DNA of 64,000 nt from Phoebastria nigripes (Eukaryota > Chordata > Aves > Procellariiformes > Diomedeidae), in contig JAYKAV010003266.1 in NCBI GenBank assembly GCA_035582835.1, forward strand, positions 721,385 to 785,384, given 5' to 3'. Of the stretch, positions 1-11,109 are shown piece after piece (the first letter of the stretch is position 1; every line of letters starts with the position of its first letter). Made by a program: the position numbers and the translations under genes. The notes below the pieces were generated by a model. It was not told the origin of the DNA, did no database searches, and was given only the letters and a program-made list of their open reading frames with translations.

Positions 1-55
1 GCCTCTTTCTGCAACACGGTGGAGGAGCTCTACTTCTGCATTGGGGTTGTAGGGG
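1..55 (+). CDS. SLC16A1: SLC16A1 coding exon (3' end only), TM3/TM4
   Basis: The window opens in frame inside an exon. Codons from base 1 read [18 protein letters not shown], which matches MCT1 from residue 103. The exon ends after the first base of a glycine codon at 55, followed by the donor GTAAG at 56-60 (phase 1). The 5' end of the exon is outside the window. Confidence 0.95.
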
Positions 56-2065
56 GTAAGTGATGGCTCTGCCCTAACAGGGCTGCAGCGGAGGTAAGTC
101 CTCTCCTGAGGCAGCAAGAGGAGCAACTTAAACCCAGTAATTATTAGGGAATGTCTATGATGAATTTGCATAAATCCTGATTCCTGTTACATATTCTAAT
201 AAGAGATGGCCCTGGTGACATAACGTCGGGAGACCGTACTAGTGACTGTACATGGCACTAGTATTTGGCACTGAGCATAGAGAGCATCCATTGTTCTTGC
301 CCTGGGTTAGGGTTGTGCCCCGCCAGTCGATGTAAGGTTTGTCACGAGCTGGGCCGGTTCTCCCCTTCCAGCTCCCGAATTCCTGCATGCGGCTTTGCTG
401 CTGCCCTGGTGCCTCCTCCCAAGTCGGCAGCGGGGGCTGAGTGCTGCTCATGCAGTCGGGAAGTTAATACATCCAAAACAGAGCTGTGAAACCCCCAGAA
501 CTGAAACCCCGCTCTCCCGCTCATCCCACCAGCCCTTCTGCCAGTGCTGCTGGCTTGTGGGGGTGGTCGAGCTCTGAGCCCCTGGTCTCTCCTCTCCTTC
601 AGGCCTTGGACTCGCGTTTAACTTGAACCCAGCCTTAACCATGATTGGCAAGTACTTCTTCAAGAAGCGTCCCCTGGCTAACGGGCTGGCGATGGCGGGC
701 AGCCCTGTGTTCCTCTCCACCCTGGCGCCTGTGAACCAGCTCTTCTTTGGCATATTTGGCTGGCGCGGCAGCTTCCTCATCCTTGGCGGTCTCTTGCTGA
801 ACTGCTGCGTCGCCGGATCCCTGATGCGGCCCATAGGCCCCAAGCCGGATCAGCTGAAGAAAGAGGCCACTAAGGAGGTGCTGCAGGAAGCTGGGAAGGC
901 GGTGAAAAAGGATGATGGCGATACCAGTACAGACCTCATCGGTGGGAAGACCAAGAAACAGAAGAGCACGTTTTTCCAGACGATCAACAAGTTCTTGGAC
1001 CTGTCCCTGTTCACGCACAGGGGCTTCCTGCTCTATCTGTCGGGCAACGTGATCATGTTCTTCGGGCTGTTCGCTCCCTTGGTCTTCCTCAGCAATTATG
1101 CAAAGAGCAAGAAGATTGCTAACGAGTCTGCAGCCTTCCTGCTCTCCATCCTGGCCTTCGTAGACATGGTAGCCAGACCTTCCATGGGACTGGTGGCAAA
1201 CACCAAGTGGATCAGACCCAGAATCCAGTACTTCTTTGCCATCTCTGTGATTTACAACGGGGTGTGCCACCTCTTGGCCCCCATGTCCACCACCTATGCC
1301 GGCTTCTGCATTTATGCCGGCTTCTTTGGCTTTGCCTTCGGCTGGCTGAGCTCAGTCCTGTTTGAGACCCTGATGGACCTGGTGGGAGCGCAGCGGTTCT
1401 CCAGCGCTGTCGGCCTGGTGACCATTGTGGAGTGCTGCCCCGTGCTTCTGGGACCCCCTCTGCTAGGTAGGGTGTGCTGTGCCCAGGGAGGTCTGCCTGT
1501 CCTGCCCAGCCTCACTGAGTGGTGATGGGTCCCCCTGAGCCTTGGGCAGCCCTCGGCACTGGGGCAGGGGTGAGGGGGGTGAACACCGGCCCTGAGGCTG
1601 CCCCAGCATCTGATGGATGGCTGAGGAAGTGGGGGCTGAGCCCCTGGCGCAGGGTGGGGGAGGAGGGGCTGGAGGAATAAAGGCCTGAAGCTGAGGGTGA
1701 TGGGCTTGGGCTGCTCTTGGGAACATCTCCACAACCTGGAGCAGTTCTGGGGGTATCTCGCTAAGCTGTCCCCTCTCTGTCCCTCAGGGAAGCTCAACGA
1801 CATGTACGGTGACTACAAGTACACGTACTGGGCCTGCGGGGTCATCCTCATAGTCTCTGGGATCTACCTCTTCATCGGGATGGGCATCAACTACCGCCTG
1901 GTGGCAAAGGAGCAGAAGGCAGAGGAGAAGGCGAGGAACGAAGGGAAGGAGGAGGAGACCAACGTTGACGAGGCTGAGAAGCAGAAAGAGGCAAACAACG
2001 ACGTGGCCCCCTCGCCTCAGAAGAGCGCGGAGGATGGTGTCAAAGAGGAGGAGAGCCACATGTGA
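1..2065 (+). CDS. SLC16A1: SLC16A1, monocarboxylate transporter 1 (MCT1), 3' part: join 1-55, 603-1466, 1788-2065
   Basis: MCT1 is a plasma-membrane symporter of the major facilitator superfamily. It moves one proton with lactate, pyruvate or ketone bodies, and reaches the surface with the chaperone basigin (CD147). The three exons encode 398 residues that align almost gap-free from residue 103 of the human 500-residue protein, so the full bird protein is also about 500 residues. Visible are the end of TM3 and TM4 to TM12. The second family motif ([16 protein letters not shown], 653-700) is intact. The TM8 acidic/basic pair in FVDMVARP (Asp codon 1163-1165, Arg codon 1175-1177) matches rat D302/R306, human D309/R313. 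The TM10 segment [10 protein letters not shown] is also kept. The TM6-TM7 loop is lysine-rich and the most divergent part. The tail is acidic, ending EEESHM. Residues identical to human MCT1 rather than MCT2, 3 or 4 run through TM7-TM12. The start codon, Lys38 and the first family motif lie upstream of the window. No frame break was seen. Confidence 0.97.
56..602 (+). other. SLC16A1: SLC16A1 intron, phase 1
   Basis: A 547-bp GT-AG intron begins GTAAG and ends in a pyrimidine-rich stretch, CTCTCCTCTCCTTCAG, at 587-602. It splits a glycine codon. No repeat or embedded RNA gene was noticed. Confidence 0.93.
603..1466 (+). CDS. SLC16A1: SLC16A1 large coding exon, TM4 to TM11
   Basis: This 864-bp exon carries most of the transporter: the end of TM4, the family motif at the start of TM5, TM6, the cytoplasmic TM6-TM7 loop (about 835-1000), and TM7 to TM11. 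In vertebrate SLC16A1 one large exon encodes this same region. The reading frame is open from 605 to 1466 and the exon ends CTAG before donor GTAGGG at 1467. A 211-codon open frame on the opposite strand (635-1270) is only a shadow of the GC-rich codons. Confidence 0.97.
1467..1787 (+). other. SLC16A1: SLC16A1 last intron, G-rich, with an internal AATAAA
   Basis: This 321-bp phase-1 intron runs from GTAGGG to CCCTCAG (1781-1787). It is rich in G-runs (for example 1560-1580 and 1650-1670) that often act as intronic splicing enhancers. Reading through the donor adds 20 codons after the split glycine codon and stops at 1523-1525. A perfect AATAAA lies at 1676-1681, so a shortened transcript is conceivable. 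Confidence 0.92.
1788..2065 (+). CDS. SLC16A1: SLC16A1 last coding exon, TM12 and cytoplasmic C-terminal tail
   Basis: The exon starts GGAAGCTCAAC, completing LLG|KLND, and encodes the TM11-TM12 junction, TM12 ([20 protein letters not shown]) and a charged tail of about 60 residues rich in Lys and Glu. The TGA stop is at 2063-2065. The tail is the least conserved part among MCT1 orthologues but keeps the acidic terminal EEES pattern of mammals. Confidence 0.96.
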
Positions 2066-3194
2066 GGGACCGGTCTCAATCCCGGAGTGTCGGGGAAGCG
2101 CCGCTGCCCTGGCGCGGTGGCTGGGGCAGTGCTCCGCTGGCGCTGGGCAGCCGTGAGAAGTGTTTAAACCAGGTGTTCATTTTTAACCAGGCTCTGAATT
2201 GTCTTTCCATCTGTGTTCAACAAAGGTAACAGGGCTACACACGCAGTATCCTCGTGTGTTGGGGGGCAGGGGGGCTTTTTATAGTCTGGCTTTTTAACAG
2301 TAACATGAATGTACTAATACGTGCCTTACAGTCTTCATATCTAGCTGAATCTGGACGAGCCTTAACTCTAAACCGTGCTTTAGCTCTGTATTCTGCTCGG
2401 TGTGTGTGTGTTTTGGGGAGTTTTGTTGTTAAAAAGCCATAAAAAGCAGGATACTGGATTTGTTGAAGCACGATGGGCTTCAGGGCCTGCCCCGGATGAA
2501 TACTGCTTCACACGCTTCTTACCGCAGGCCCTCCGCGGAGGGGGAGATCCGGGCACGGGGCAGGGTGGTCTTCGGCTTCTGTGCTGGGTGCCTCCTGGCT
2601 CTGTAGGTGGTCTTTAGGTATGTTTTGAAAACACTTTAGCTACTGTAGTTCTTTAAAATCCCTCTTTTGTAGTTGTGTTCTCACGGGATATTCAGGTTGG
2701 AGAAGGGTGGCTGCAGTTCAGGTTGGGCAGTGTCGCCCGCTCCGGGGCTGTGGCAGCCCCCATGTGCCTGGCCCCTGCAGCCAAGCTCTCCGTGGGGAGG
2801 GCTGGGGTCCCACCCGCCCCCCGACTCTGCCCTGGCGCTGCCTCTTCTCAGCCCAACGCTGGGTGATGTGAAACGGGTGCAAACACAGGGGCTTGGCTGG
2901 CAGTGCTGGGTCAGGGTGTCAGCCTTGGTCCCCCTGCGGGGTGGGTTTCCACCGGAGCATCCCTGTGCTGATCAATCCCACCCAGACAGGTGTTGGGGGT
3001 GCCTGACCCTGGGCAGAGCGGAGGGGCCGGGTGGGGTGGGTGGAGATGGTACATCCCTGAGACAGGCCTTCTGCTTTTGCTCTTTTATCTCTTAGAGAAA
3101 CCTCTTTTACTTGCTTCTGTTCAACTGAGATCTTAAGGCAGGGGATGCCTAACTATTCACATCTAGGACATGTAAGGGGGAGGAAAGAATTTGT

Positions 3195-3220
3195 ACGTAT
3201 TTATTTTTTATTTTTTAGTG
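3195..3220 (+). promoter_or_regulatory. AU-rich element in the 3' UTR
   Basis: A run of A/T holds ATTTATTTTTTATTTTTT, resembling an AU-rich mRNA stability element (binding sites of the HuR/TTP type). It lies about 1.1 kb after the stop codon, ahead of both UTR poly(A) signals, so it would be present in both mRNA forms. Confidence 0.4.
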
Positions 3221-3333
3221 CTGGAAAATATCTAAACGTACGTGGAGCAGGTTAATGGCTCTCAAGTTCTAGTAAATGTTGATCAGAAATAATGTAAGAG
3301 GCTGAGGTTTGTTGTTTTGTTTTTTTTTTTTCA

Positions 3334-3339
3334 AATAAA
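3334..3339 (+). promoter_or_regulatory. Proximal poly(A) signal AATAAA
   Basis: Canonical hexamer followed by a U-rich downstream element (TTGTTTTTTTT, 3341-3351). It would give a 3' UTR of about 1.3 kb. The T-rich context on both sides could also be a simple repeat. Confidence 0.5.
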
Positions 3340-4192
3340 CTTGTTTTTTTTACAATTTACCCATCAAATGTTGAACGTCTTTCCTAGAATCACACTTCTG
3401 TGTGCCAGATGACATGTATTTTGGGTCAGTTTTGGGGAGAGGTGAGTGGGGCTGTGGCAGAGCCTGGGTCTCCACCCACTGCTCCAGCACCCCAAGGCTC
3501 CTGCTGAGTGGGTCCCACCGACTGTGGAAGCTGCTCCCCATCGAGATGCCCCTTCCCTGCCTCTTCTCACCTCCTCAGCTGCAAGAGGTGGCTCTGGTTG
3601 GGGTTTGGGATGGCCACAGCCGAGTCTCCCCATGCACTCTGGTTTTAGAAACATTTCTGTTCCCCTGCCTGTCTTTACAGGATGCCTGTGAAAGCCTTGA
3701 GATCCCTCTTCATTGCGAGGGGGGTGGACACACACTTAAACATCTGTTTCATGAGTGATGGGCAGACTCTCCTGCTGTCTGTCTGTCCCCACTGCCTCTC
3801 TCCACGAGCTGAGTGGGGCCACCGCTGTGCATGGCCGAGGGGCCTCCTGCCTGCAGGCCTGGCACTGATGGCGGCTGAACCCAAACGAGGGGGTGAATGA
3901 AGGTCCTCCTGCCTGAGCTGCCCTGGGGTCCCTGGCAGGGTCAGGCCCTGCGCTGTGGCCATTCTCCTTGTGCTCCCTTGGCTGCAGGGCCGCTTTGGGT
4001 TTTGTTTCAGTCTAAATCTCACAGAAAGCAGGCCAGGGTGTTTTCATACTGTAGAGTAACTTTATAAAGCCAACAGTATTTTGTACAAAAGGTTTTTGTT
4101 GTACAGTGCTGAGCTGTGATACCGTAAAGCCAAGTAACTGTATTTTCATAAATAGTGTGTCTGTTGTAGCTGCAGTAANGGGTTCACGTTGC

Positions 4193-4198
4193 AATAAA
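4193..4198 (+). promoter_or_regulatory. Distal poly(A) signal AATAAA, probable SLC16A1 mRNA end
   Basis: Canonical hexamer at the end of an AT-rich stretch, with a GT-rich element (TGGTTTTGT, about 4229-4237) some 30 bases after it. The following sequence turns abruptly GC-rich, as expected beyond a gene end. Cleavage would fall near 4210-4220. Confidence 0.65.
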
Positions 4199-4215
4199 TT
4201 GACCCTGAGGAGCTG

Positions 4216-7050
4216 TCCCTGGCCATCCCTGGTTTTGTAGGTACGGACAAGCTGCCAGCCCTGCTCTGCTCCCTTTGGCATGTGGGTTGGTGTTCACTGG
4301 GGCCAAGTCTCCCTGTCAGGCAGGTCACCTGGCTGCTCTGGGGAGGGGGCTGTGGTGGTGGGGGCCACCGAGTGCTGCCGATGCCTGTGTCGAGAGGAGC
4401 CTCGGTCCTCTGCAGCCCCAGCCTCTGCTCTCCCAGTGCCCGACCTCCCCTGGCCTCCCGGGCAGGGGCTCTCCTGTGTGCCCCGGGCCATGGTCCACTG
4501 CAGCTGACGCAGGTGTTACCGTAACCAGTGCTGCCTGGGAGAGGCTTGCACAGCCGGGGCAGGGTGCCAACCCCTCTTCTAAGGAAAAAAATGTTTAATT
4601 TCCTGCTGCTTGGACTTGGCTGGCTGGAACACTTCAGTAGTAAATCCTTGGTTGTTTTCTAAGGGTGGCCTCCATGTCCTGTCCCCTCTGCGCTGTGCTG
4701 TCTGGATGTCAGCCCTGTCTTGGCTCCTGCCCTGTCCAGGACCTCCTGTGGGACTGCTCCTAGGATCCACTGCTGTGGAAGTGCAGGTGAAGGAGGAAGG
4801 GGGATGTGGGTTCAGGAGGAGAAACTTGCTCTTGCCCTGTATTAGGCTATAAAGTGACTCAGGCTAGAAGTCATATAATTGCCCTGCTTGTAAGGGCAGA
4901 GCACGGGGCCCTTGCTGCGTGCCGTGGCGGGGCTGGCACCGCAGCAGGGTGTGGACTCTGCCCTGTGGCAAGCCTCTCCTCCCGCGGTATCCCGGCTGGG
5001 CAGGGGCTGTCTCTGTGCCCTGTTCCTCCCTCACGGCTCAGCTCACAGAAGGAGCAGGGCTATATTTAGTCATGTTACTTCTGTGAGCAAAGGTATCTGC
5101 AGCGCTGGGAAGTACAAGAGCAGTACTCGGCTCCCAGAGCCCCTCACTGTTACCTGCCTGTAAAACAGGAGCTAAAATAAGCCATGGGGCATGGTGTAAC
5201 TGGTGGGAGCCCTGGCTTTTGCCATGGTGGTGGGTGAGCAGGTGGTGGATGCTCAAACCGGCCCTTGGTGCCTTCAGGGAGGTGCCACTCTGCAAGAGCC
5301 CGTATCACAGGGACATCGGTATGGGCTGAACCTAGGAGTCTGCTTAACCACAGCAGGCTGGGACCTGCTGAGATGACAGCTCTGCAAAGGGCCACAGAAA
5401 GCCTGTGGGGCCGTGGTGCTTCCCCACTCCCCAGGCCAAGAGGTCCTGGTGGCAGCGAGCGAGCGGTGCGGGCATTGCCGGCCACCCCCCACTGATTGCA
5501 GTGCTGTGGAGCCAGCCCCTGTGAGTTATTGCACAGATTTCCTTTGCACGCTGCGCCAGGCCGCCTTCCTTCCTCCTGGGGGTAGCAAAATAAAATTCTC
5601 TTCATAGCGGGCAGAATTGAGGAAATACTTCGGAGCTAATTCCCGTGCAGTTTGTTTTCCCAAACATCTGAGGTTGCTGGCCAGAAATGCTCGGCAGCGG
5701 CCGGGGGGGGCTCGGGGGCTCCCAGAGGAGCGGGCAGTTGCTCCAGCTGCCGGCTGGGAACCACTGCCAGCTGCTGACCGCCGGCAGCAGGCCCGACCGG
5801 CTGCCGGTGTGGAGGCGCTGCCGGTTGGAGCTGGGGCAAGCCAGGCAGACCCAGGCTGCCGGCTGCCCTCCTTCCTTCTCTTCTTCCCTGTTTTAGGGAA
5901 TTTGGGGGATGTGGGGGGAGGTCACTGGGTGACCCCCTGTGGATGCAGTGGCAGGGGCTGGGGAGCTGCTGCCGCCTCTGCCCTGGTGTTGGGGCATCCT
6001 CCACCCGCACACCACCTTGCTGGGGGCTGCCCAAGTGCACCCCAGCCCCGCAGGTGCCCTGGGCCCATTTCCCCTTTCTGTGGGGCAGGAAGCTCCTGCC
6101 ATGATGCCTGCGGTACCGCGAGGGGCCAGGGCAGGCAGGGGAGATGGCAGCCCCGCAGCAGCCCCGCATGCACAGATGCTCCCGACCTCCCAAAACGGCC
6201 TAATCCTCTCCACAATGCAGCACAATCCCCTTCCTGGTGAGGGGGGAGCCTGGCCGCAGAGCTCATTCATGTGACAAGCATGAGGAGGGGATCTGGGTCC
6301 CTGCCCAGCTCCCGCTCTGCCCAGGGAGTTTATTCAGGTTTTTCGGGAGATTTGGATTCTGCTGAGTGTGCAGCTCTGGCCGAGCAGTTGGGGCTGCTGC
6401 TCTGCAAACAACCACTGCNGTTCCCAGCCGCCCGCGAAGGCACTGGCCTGGGCAATGCTGAGGCGAGTGCTGTGCCAGGGAAGGGAGGGCAGCTGCGGGG
6501 AAAGGTGACTCTGTCCCACAGCCCAGGCTGCCTGGCTGGGTGTGTAGAGCCCAGGTTGGCGGCGGCAGGAGGCAGCAGGTGCCCACCCTGGCTGGGACAG
6601 GGGCAAGAAGAAGCGGCGGGGTGGCTGCTGCCGGCTGCCACCTTCTCGCTGCAGGTGGGTGCATGGGAATGACTACAGCCCCGCAGCGTCCACCTCTGCT
6701 CCCACAGAGGCTTTGAGATGAACCATGGCTGCAGAGATGCTTCCTTCAGCATCACCGAACCCCCCCAGCTTGCAGCTGAGTAGCAGGAGGAACCTGCAGG
6801 AGGAACTCATGGCCGTGAGGGAAGCCTTCCTCTTCCTCCTCGGGCCACCCGCGGGACAGGGCTGGCTCCGGGCTCGTGCCCTGGCACAGGCAGAGCACTC
6901 TCTGCCTGCCTGCACTCGTGCAGTGAGTGCCCCGGTTCAGCCCTGAGGTTGGCCCAGACCCCATAGCCCTGAACGGGGGGAGATGGGCAGGACCGGGCAG
7001 ATGGCCATGGCCATGGCTGTGTGCTCAGCCTTCACTGCCTGGTCTGGACT
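4216..7050. other. GC-rich intergenic DNA, no gene seen
   Basis: Open frames on both strands here are low-complexity Pro/Gly/Ala/Arg translations of GC-rich DNA with no recognised domain. Contents: a G-rich stretch at 4338-4367 that could form a quadruplex, a possible MIR-like fragment about 5120-5185 (similar to the conserved tail-side core of MIR, weak), a CpG-rich patch 5690-5830, and an isolated N at 6419. Confidence 0.7.
5690..5830. other. CpG-rich patch with repeated GCTGCCGG
   Basis: About 16 CpGs in 140 bp, with the word CTGCCGG recurring several times. It is too small to be a classical CpG island. No TATA box or start context is evident. Confidence 0.4.
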
Positions 7051-7200
7051 CTGTGGGGAAAGCAACAGCCCCTTAATGTATGAGCAAAGCAGCATTACGG
7101 GAGACAGATAATCAATTGCTACAAGATGATCATCAATTATTTTCACTGCACTTTATATTCTGTTAATGAGAGCCCTTTGCCAGTGTCATGGAGCCATTAC
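7051..7200. other. AT-rich island, conserved non-coding element candidate
   Basis: An abrupt AT-rich block inside GC-rich DNA, with ATAATCAATTG and ATCATCAATTATTTTC words (homeodomain/TALE-like cores). There is no open frame of note. Confidence 0.35.
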
Positions 7201-9184
7201 GGGGGAGGTGAGTGATGCTCAGCTGCTGCATGGCAGTGAGAGGTGACTCCAGGGCGCGGCACATGCCCCGGTGTGGCTCCTGTGGGGTGGATGGGCTGTG
7301 TTCACTGCAAACACTGCCAAGGACAATCTGCTGCACTTTGGCCGGGCTTTTTCCCTGGGTGGACCCAAGGCTTTTGCTCTGCTTCATGCAAATAGTGGCA
7401 TCCTCGTGTTACTCAGGTGCAGCCTGGAGAACAGCCCCGAGGTCCGGGGGCACGTGGTGCTGCCCAGGCAGGGGCTGGGACGCTGCAGTTGGGGTGCCCG
7501 CAGGGTGCTCGGGGTGGCTCCGGGCCAACGAGGCAAAGGAGGTGTTTGTGTGAAAAGCTGGCTGTAGGCACATGGCGGGCAGGCTGGTCCCGTCGTGCCA
7601 TGACTGTGCATGGTGGGAAGAGGCTGCACCGGCCCCACGATGAGCCTGGGCATGTCCTGAGCACCCCAGGCTTTCTGCGGCACTGGCTGACGGCTGCTGC
7701 GCTGGCAGCCGGGAGGTGCCCGCAGCTGCCGGGGCTGGTACCTTGGCCAAATGCCCATCTGTGCCCAGAGCCGTGCCCACTGCCCTGCCCGTCCCGTGCC
7801 CTGGCGTGTGGCGGGGGGAGGAGGAGATGCTCGTGGGCACCCTGGACCCCGCCGGGCCCAGCAGGAGGGAGCCGCAAGGCCGGCTTCCCTGGGCGCACAG
7901 AGACGAGCTGATTTACCCTGCTGTAAATCAGCAGAGCCTCCTAGGGCTGCAGTGCATCGCCTGCTCATCCCTCTTGGGCTGTCAGCGTCTCAACAGTGGC
8001 TTTTATTGCCGTGCTGCCCTGTGACATTTCTCTGTGGCTTGATATGAATTTAATTATTACTATTAATCATGAGAAGGGGCTGTGCTGGTGGCTTGCAGAG
8101 CCAGCCACCAAGATTTACAGCCAGAGCGGCCGGTTGCTGGTAGAATTAGGGCTGGGGCAGCGCATCGGTGACCCGTGCTGGGGATGGCTCCAGGCTTGGC
8201 TGCCTTGGGACCACCATCTGCCACAGCAAGGGCAAAGGCTTGGTCCCAGCACGGCACAGCACAAACCCCTGCTCCTCCAGGAGCTCTGAGCCAGGCCTGC
8301 CGCCAGCCCCGCTTCCCATATGATGGATGTTGCATGGTGCCAAGTTGTGCCCATTTCAGGACACGGCCCTTGAGACTGGGAAAAACATTTCTTGCACAAG
8401 AACTGGCAAAGTGTCAGTGCTGCAGCGAGCAGGAACCATCCCCATGTGTGGTGGAAGTGGGGGGGGTAGGGGCTGTGGTGGGTCCATCAGCCCCGGAGCG
8501 GAGGGAAGGGGCTGTGGGGCCGGGGCTGGGGCCATGCCAGGGGGCCCCTCTGGGCTCATGGAGGCATCAGACAGCTGGTGCTCCGGGCAAGGGCCAGCCA
8601 GGCTCCTGCACTGTGCTGCAATGCTCCCAGGCAGGTGGGAGCCAGCCCAAGGAAGGGGCAAACCCGCTGCCCAAGTCAGTGCAGGGAGGTGGCCTTTGTG
8701 GGGCTGCGGGCTGCTGCAAGGCATGCAGGCAGGAGGCTGCTCGCAGGCAGGAGGCTGCTGGGAGGCCCTTGTCTCGCCATGCACAGTGCTGCACAGACAG
8801 TCTGGCATTGGATCCAGCTGCATGAGCACCCTCTCGTGGCAACCACCCCCCCACGGCCCCACTCCCCCAGCAGCACGCCCACCCACGCCCTGCGTCCCCA
8901 CTGTGCCCCACAGCTGACGAGCATCCTGGGGGGGGTCGGGCACTGCACCCCGGGCAGCTCCCACAGCTCCAACGTCCCTGCTGGAGCCTGTTCCTGCAGC
9001 GGGTGGACCAGGCAGTTTCTGCCAGCGGTGGGGGCATGGTGCTGGCAGGGCATAGGGAGGCCGGTGCATTTGAGGGGCGCGGGTGGGAGCCAGGACAGGA
9101 CCTGGGGGGCCAGGGGCTGTGGGCTGGGCTGCGGGCAGGGCTGTGCCAAGTTAATCCAGCCTGCCTGCACTTGTGACTCTGGGC
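7201..9184. other. GC-rich intergenic DNA, no gene seen
   Basis: Dense overlapping open frames on both strands are typical of GC-rich sequence with few stop codons, and none encodes a recognised domain. A short AT-rich pocket is at 8040-8070. A G-run cluster at 8457-8484 is a quadruplex candidate. A small tandem duplication is at 8725-8760. Confidence 0.7.
8725..8760 (+). repeat. Tandem duplication, 18 bp x 2
   Basis: Two near-identical 18-bp copies, GCAGGCAGGAGGCTGCTC (8725-8742) and the same ending in G (8743-8760). Confidence 0.85.
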
Positions 9185-9430
9185 ATGAGAGCCGGGAAAA
9201 ATTGCACTAGGAAAAGATTAACACTGAGTAAATCAAAACAGTATGATCCTGGCCACGATTAACAAAGTATTAATTAATTACGTACTCACAGAAAAAAAGA
9301 TAGCTAATTACCTTCTATGAAAAATTAGGGGGGAAAAGACAGAAAATGAAACATGTTTAAAATTAATTAGAGGCCACATGTTGTGCATAAGAATGAGCCT
9401 GTTTTTGTGAATTTAATTGTTTGCAATTAC
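9185..9430. other. AT-rich island with clustered TAATTA cores
   Basis: TAATTA occurs at 9271-9276, 9275-9280, 9305-9310 and 9364-9369, with TTTAATTG and GCAATTAC further on. The block is bounded by GC-rich sequence on both sides. This density of homeodomain core sites is typical of developmental enhancers, but function is inferred only. Confidence 0.45.
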
Positions 9431-11109
9431 AGATCAGTGTCTCGTCTTCATCTCCTCCCCATCAGGCAGTGAGCTGCATCCCTCCTCCAGCGGGGCTGGT
9501 CTCCCACCTCCCCTCCACCCCATCCCCTGCCGCCGGTGTGGGGTGGCCGAGCCGCAGGGGAGCAGAGCAGTGTCGCAGCGGCTTCTCGGACGAGAGCCTG
9601 GGCTGCTCCTGCGGTGTGGGTGCTGAGCCCGCACCCCCCGCTGACCCCTCCGGTGCTCCCCGTGCTTTGATGTCTGTCTCAAGAGCGCCCACAGCCCACA
9701 GACAATGAAACGGTAAAGCTAACCAGGCTTTGAACTGCAATAAACCGTGTGAAAAATGGAATAAATTCTGCAGTCGGATGACTCAGTAATGAAGAGTCAA
9801 GTCCCACACTGCGGTGTGTCACATCTCTGATATCTTCATTGCTTTTATCTGCATGGAGGGAGCAGATTTACCCGGCTTTCAACTGAGACTGCAGCAAACA
9901 GGCTGGTGATTATCCCCTTCCCAGAGACATCCCGGAGGTTAATCCCTTGATCCACCCCAGCGCACCGGGGCGGGAGGGGAAGAGCTCGGTCCTGCACCGT
10001 CAGCGGGCGCTGCAGGAGCGTCACCAGCCATCCCCAGCTGCGGGACCCCAGCTCTGCCCGGCACGTACGTGCAGCCTGGCACCGGTGCCCGTGGCAGGGC
10101 GGCAGGGCAGCAGGGTAGCCAGAGCAGCCCAAGGGGCACCCAGAAGGCTTTGGAACTGTTTGCCAGTGGGAGCATGGCCTGGGCAGAGCCGAGAGCAGTG
10201 CTGGGCTCCCTGCGAGGCCGGGGGTCATCCCTTGCGGGGCTGTGCAGGACATTGCAGCTGGGGACAGGGCTTCAGGCTGGGGACAGGGCAGGAGCAGGGA
10301 ACAGAGCAGTGAGGGACTAATACATTAGTAACATTTTAAAATAAAACACTTCGTCTCACCCAGAACAACTTCTGCTACTACATCAGGTCAGCCCCAAGCT
10401 TAGGAAAAGGCTGAGAAGCCAGTCAGGGCACCACGTCCCGGCATGAACCCTGGCCTGGCGCTGGGCACTGTCCCCAACCACTTCTATGTCTCTGCAAAGC
10501 TGAAGGGGGAAAAGCCACATCTGGTCACGGTCCCAGCCCCCAGCAGAGGCGCTCAGGCAGCCCCAGCTCCGAGCCCAACTGCGACGTGCAGACACATTTA
10601 CAGTGCATCAGCCCCTTCAAAGTGCGTCCTCACCAAACGCGCAGCTCCATGGCTCTGAAACCAGCAGCTCTGAACAGCCTGTGCTGGCCAGATNGCACGC
10701 AGGAGCTCAGGGAACAGTTGAAAATGTCTATAAAATAATTTAGGAGCTTCTCTTCCAAGTTTCTTCCTGCACAAAGGGAAGGAACAGTAAAATGGGGCGA
10801 TTGGCTCAGCAGCAGCTGGGACCCAGGGGTGGTCCCAGCCCATGCGGGTGGGAGTGGTGCCTTGCCAGGAAATGGGGTCCCCATCGGCACTGCCTGCCAC
10901 TCGGGGCAGCTGGGACCACTCGGCTTTGCTGTCAGGACGAAGTGCAGATCAGCCGACATGGTTCCCAGGCCTCAGCCATGGCTGTCGCTGCTTTCGAAGG
11001 AGCAGTGCTGCCTTAGAACCCTTCCCTGCAGCAGCCTTGGGTCTGCGCTGTCCTGTGCTGGGCACTGCGACACGGCCCCGTCCTTCGGGGTCAGGTGGCA
11101 GATACTGGG
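9431..11109. other. Intergenic DNA, GC-rich with an AT-richer part 9690-9945
   Basis: No exon was seen. A perfect AP-1 word TGACTCA is at 9779-9785, followed within 10 bases by GAGTCA. An isolated N is at 10694. Confidence 0.6.

Larger units (their letters stand above)
2066..4215 (+). other. SLC16A1: SLC16A1 3' untranslated region (extent inferred)
   Basis: No coding exon follows the stop. A UTR of about 2.15 kb ending near the AATAAA at 4193-4198 would be similar to the roughly 2-kb mammalian 3' UTR. It includes a short TG repeat (2399-2411), an AU-rich stretch around 3193-3220 with overlapping ATTTA-like words, a long T-run (3320-3331), and an AT-rich terminal part (about 4020-4200) that looks like constrained UTR. 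The exact end is an inference. An isolated N is at 4179. Confidence 0.7.

Noticed and set aside
448..843. 131-codon minus-strand frame overlapping intron and exon
   Set aside because: It crosses the intron-exon boundary of SLC16A1 and has no protein similarity that I recognise.
635..1270. 211-codon open frame on the minus strand
   Set aside because: It lies wholly antisense to the large MCT1 exon and reflects the GC-rich codons. It has no recognised domain.
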